Of a stretch of 7,521 nt of DNA, positions 6,597 to 7,521 are shown one piece after another. Origin of the DNA: Gemmatimonadales bacterium (lineage in GTDB: Bacteria > Gemmatimonadota > Gemmatimonadetes > Palauibacterales > Palauibacteraceae); NCBI GenBank assembly GCA_030636765.1, contig DAOVWI010000104.1:1-7521 (forward strand), written 5' to 3'. The position numbers and the translations under genes were made by a program. How positions within the stretch are numbered: position 1 is the stretch's first letter; each line of letters starts with the position of its first letter. The notes under the pieces were generated by a model, which saw nothing but the letters and a program-made list of their open reading frames with translations, ran no database searches and had not been told where the DNA came from.

Positions 6597-7521
6597 GAGG
6601 GGCCAGACGAGCGGCGTGACGATCATCACGACGACGAACACGACCAGCGTAAGGGGAAGGCCGACCCGCATATAGTCCGTGAACCGGTAGCCGCCGGGAC
6701 CCATCACGAGCACGTTCGCCGGGTGGGAGACCGGGCTCCCGAAGCTGGCCGAGGCGGCCATCGCGACCGCCATCATGAGGGCATACGGCGAGATCGCCAT
6801 CGTCGAGGCCGTGCTCAGGACGATCGGAGCCATCAGCACGACGAGCGCGGCCGTCGGAATGATCTGCGTCCCGGCCGAGGTGAGGGCGAAGAGTCCGGCC
6901 ATCACCGCAAGGGGCCCGAACCGGCCGACGGAGCTCACCACCTGTTCGGCGATCATGGCAGCGGCTCCCGTCTGCTGCAGCGCGATCCCGAGAGGAAGCA
7001 TGCCCGCGATGAGAAACACGGCCTGCCACTCGATGTCCCGGTACGCCTCTTCCATCGTCAGGCACCCCACCAGGACCATCAGCGATGCGCCGGCTACGGC
7101 CGCGATGTAGATCGGCAGCCATCCGAGAAGAACCGGCAGGAGGACGCCCGCCATGATCACCGTGGCGAGCGGCGCCTTCTTCGTGCGCACGGGCTCCTGG
7201 GCATCCCGCGTGAGCACGAGAAAATCCGGCTCGCTTCCGAGCACCCTCAGCCGCTCCGCGGGGCCGTACACGAGAAGGGCATCGCCGAAACGCAGCGGGA
7301 TGTCGGGCACGCCGGAGCGGAGGATCTCTCCCTGTCTCATGATGGCCAGCACGGTGAGTCCGTACTTCTCGCGGAAGTTAAGCCGGCGCAGGCTGGAGCC
7401 CGCCAGCGTGGTTCGCGGGGAGAGAACGGCCTCCACCAGACCCACGCGCTCGGATTGGAGCGCCTCGATGCCGTCGAGGCCCGCCCGGTCGATCTCCAGC
7501 TCCGTGAGGGTGTCGAACGCG
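6594..7521 (-). CDS. SLC13/DASS-family permease with RCK_C (TrkA-C) domain (5' end beyond window)
   Basis: This is the C-terminal ~308 residues of an inner-membrane anion symporter of the divalent anion:Na+ symporter group; the frame stays open to the right edge, so the true start is outside. A hydrophilic RCK_C domain (about 7200-7460: VEAVLSPRTTLAGSSLRRL, then FREKYGLTVLAI, then RFGDALLVYGP) precedes the second transporter half with hydrophobic helices (about 7180-6600). Such permeases with internal TrkA-C domains are widespread but their substrates (sulfate, dicarboxylates, others) are mostly unknown. The family substrate-loop signature is altered: GTQIIPTAA (6849-6872) takes the place of an SNT/SNN-type loop, and SPVSHPAN then GPGGYRF precede the last helix (about 6680-6740). 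It opens the operon with the TPR and asparaginase genes. The ORF start that might be read at 7445 is an internal GTG, not the true start. Confidence 0.9.
   Translation of the reverse strand, partial: AFDTLTELEIDRAGLDGIEALQSERVGLVEAVLSPRTTLAGSSLRRLNFREKYGLTVLAIMRQGEILRSGVPDIPLRFGDALLVYGPAERLRVLGSEPDFLVLTRDAQEPVRTKKAPLATVIMAGVLLPVLLGWLPIYIAAVAGASLMVLVGCLTMEEAYRDIEWQAVFLIAGMLPLGIALQQTGAAAMIAEQVVSSVGRFGPLAVMAGLFALTSAGTQIIPTAALVVLMAPIVLSTASTMAISPYALMMAVAMAASASFGSPVSHPANVLVMGPGGYRFTDYMRVGLPLTLVVFVVVMIVTPLVWPL

Overview
The window is a GC-rich bacterial chromosomal segment, tightly packed with seven protein-coding genes, two of them cut by the window edges. No RNA genes, insertion sequences, phage genes or CRISPR arrays were seen. 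Genes for an exported lipoprotein and a protein with a Sec-type signal peptide suggest a diderm. The gene content and codon style would fit a Gemmatimonadota-like lineage, but no marker gene fixes the phylum and this is a guess.

Layout. (1) Positions 1-1800, minus strand: lipA (lipoyl synthase) followed after 4 nt by pdhA (pyruvate dehydrogenase E1 alpha, C-terminus beyond position 1). LipA inserts the sulfurs of the lipoyl cofactor that the PDH E2 subunit needs, so enzyme and cofactor synthesis are co-transcribed. (2) Positions 1801-2079: divergent control region with a candidate sigma70-type promoter on each strand and a perfect 14-bp palindrome that overlaps the lipA ribosome binding site. 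(3) Positions 2080-2325, plus strand: a 7Fe ferredoxin, a plausible electron donor for radical-SAM LipA and other reductases. (4) Positions 2430-3734, plus strand: a lipoprotein whose histidine and methionine spacing resembles the copper type II monooxygenase (PHM-like) family, ending in a His/Met-rich tail. (5) Positions 3855-4721, plus strand: an EamA/DMT-family membrane transporter with a TTG start, behind a possible terminator. (6) Positions 4778-7521, minus strand: an operon read right to left, with an SLC13/DASS-type permease carrying an RCK_C (TrkA-C) domain (5' end beyond the window), a membrane-anchored TPR protein overlapping it by 1 nt, and an exported Ntn-hydrolase of the isoaspartyl peptidase/L-asparaginase family.

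The most unusual points are the PHM-like copper-lipoprotein candidate, two independent 21-bp tandem triplications that sit in the N-terminal codons of lipA and of the lipoprotein gene, and motif departures in PdhA (GDA for GDG) and in the SLC13 permease. The rest is ordinary core and accessory metabolism. No multi-gene defence or mobile system was found.
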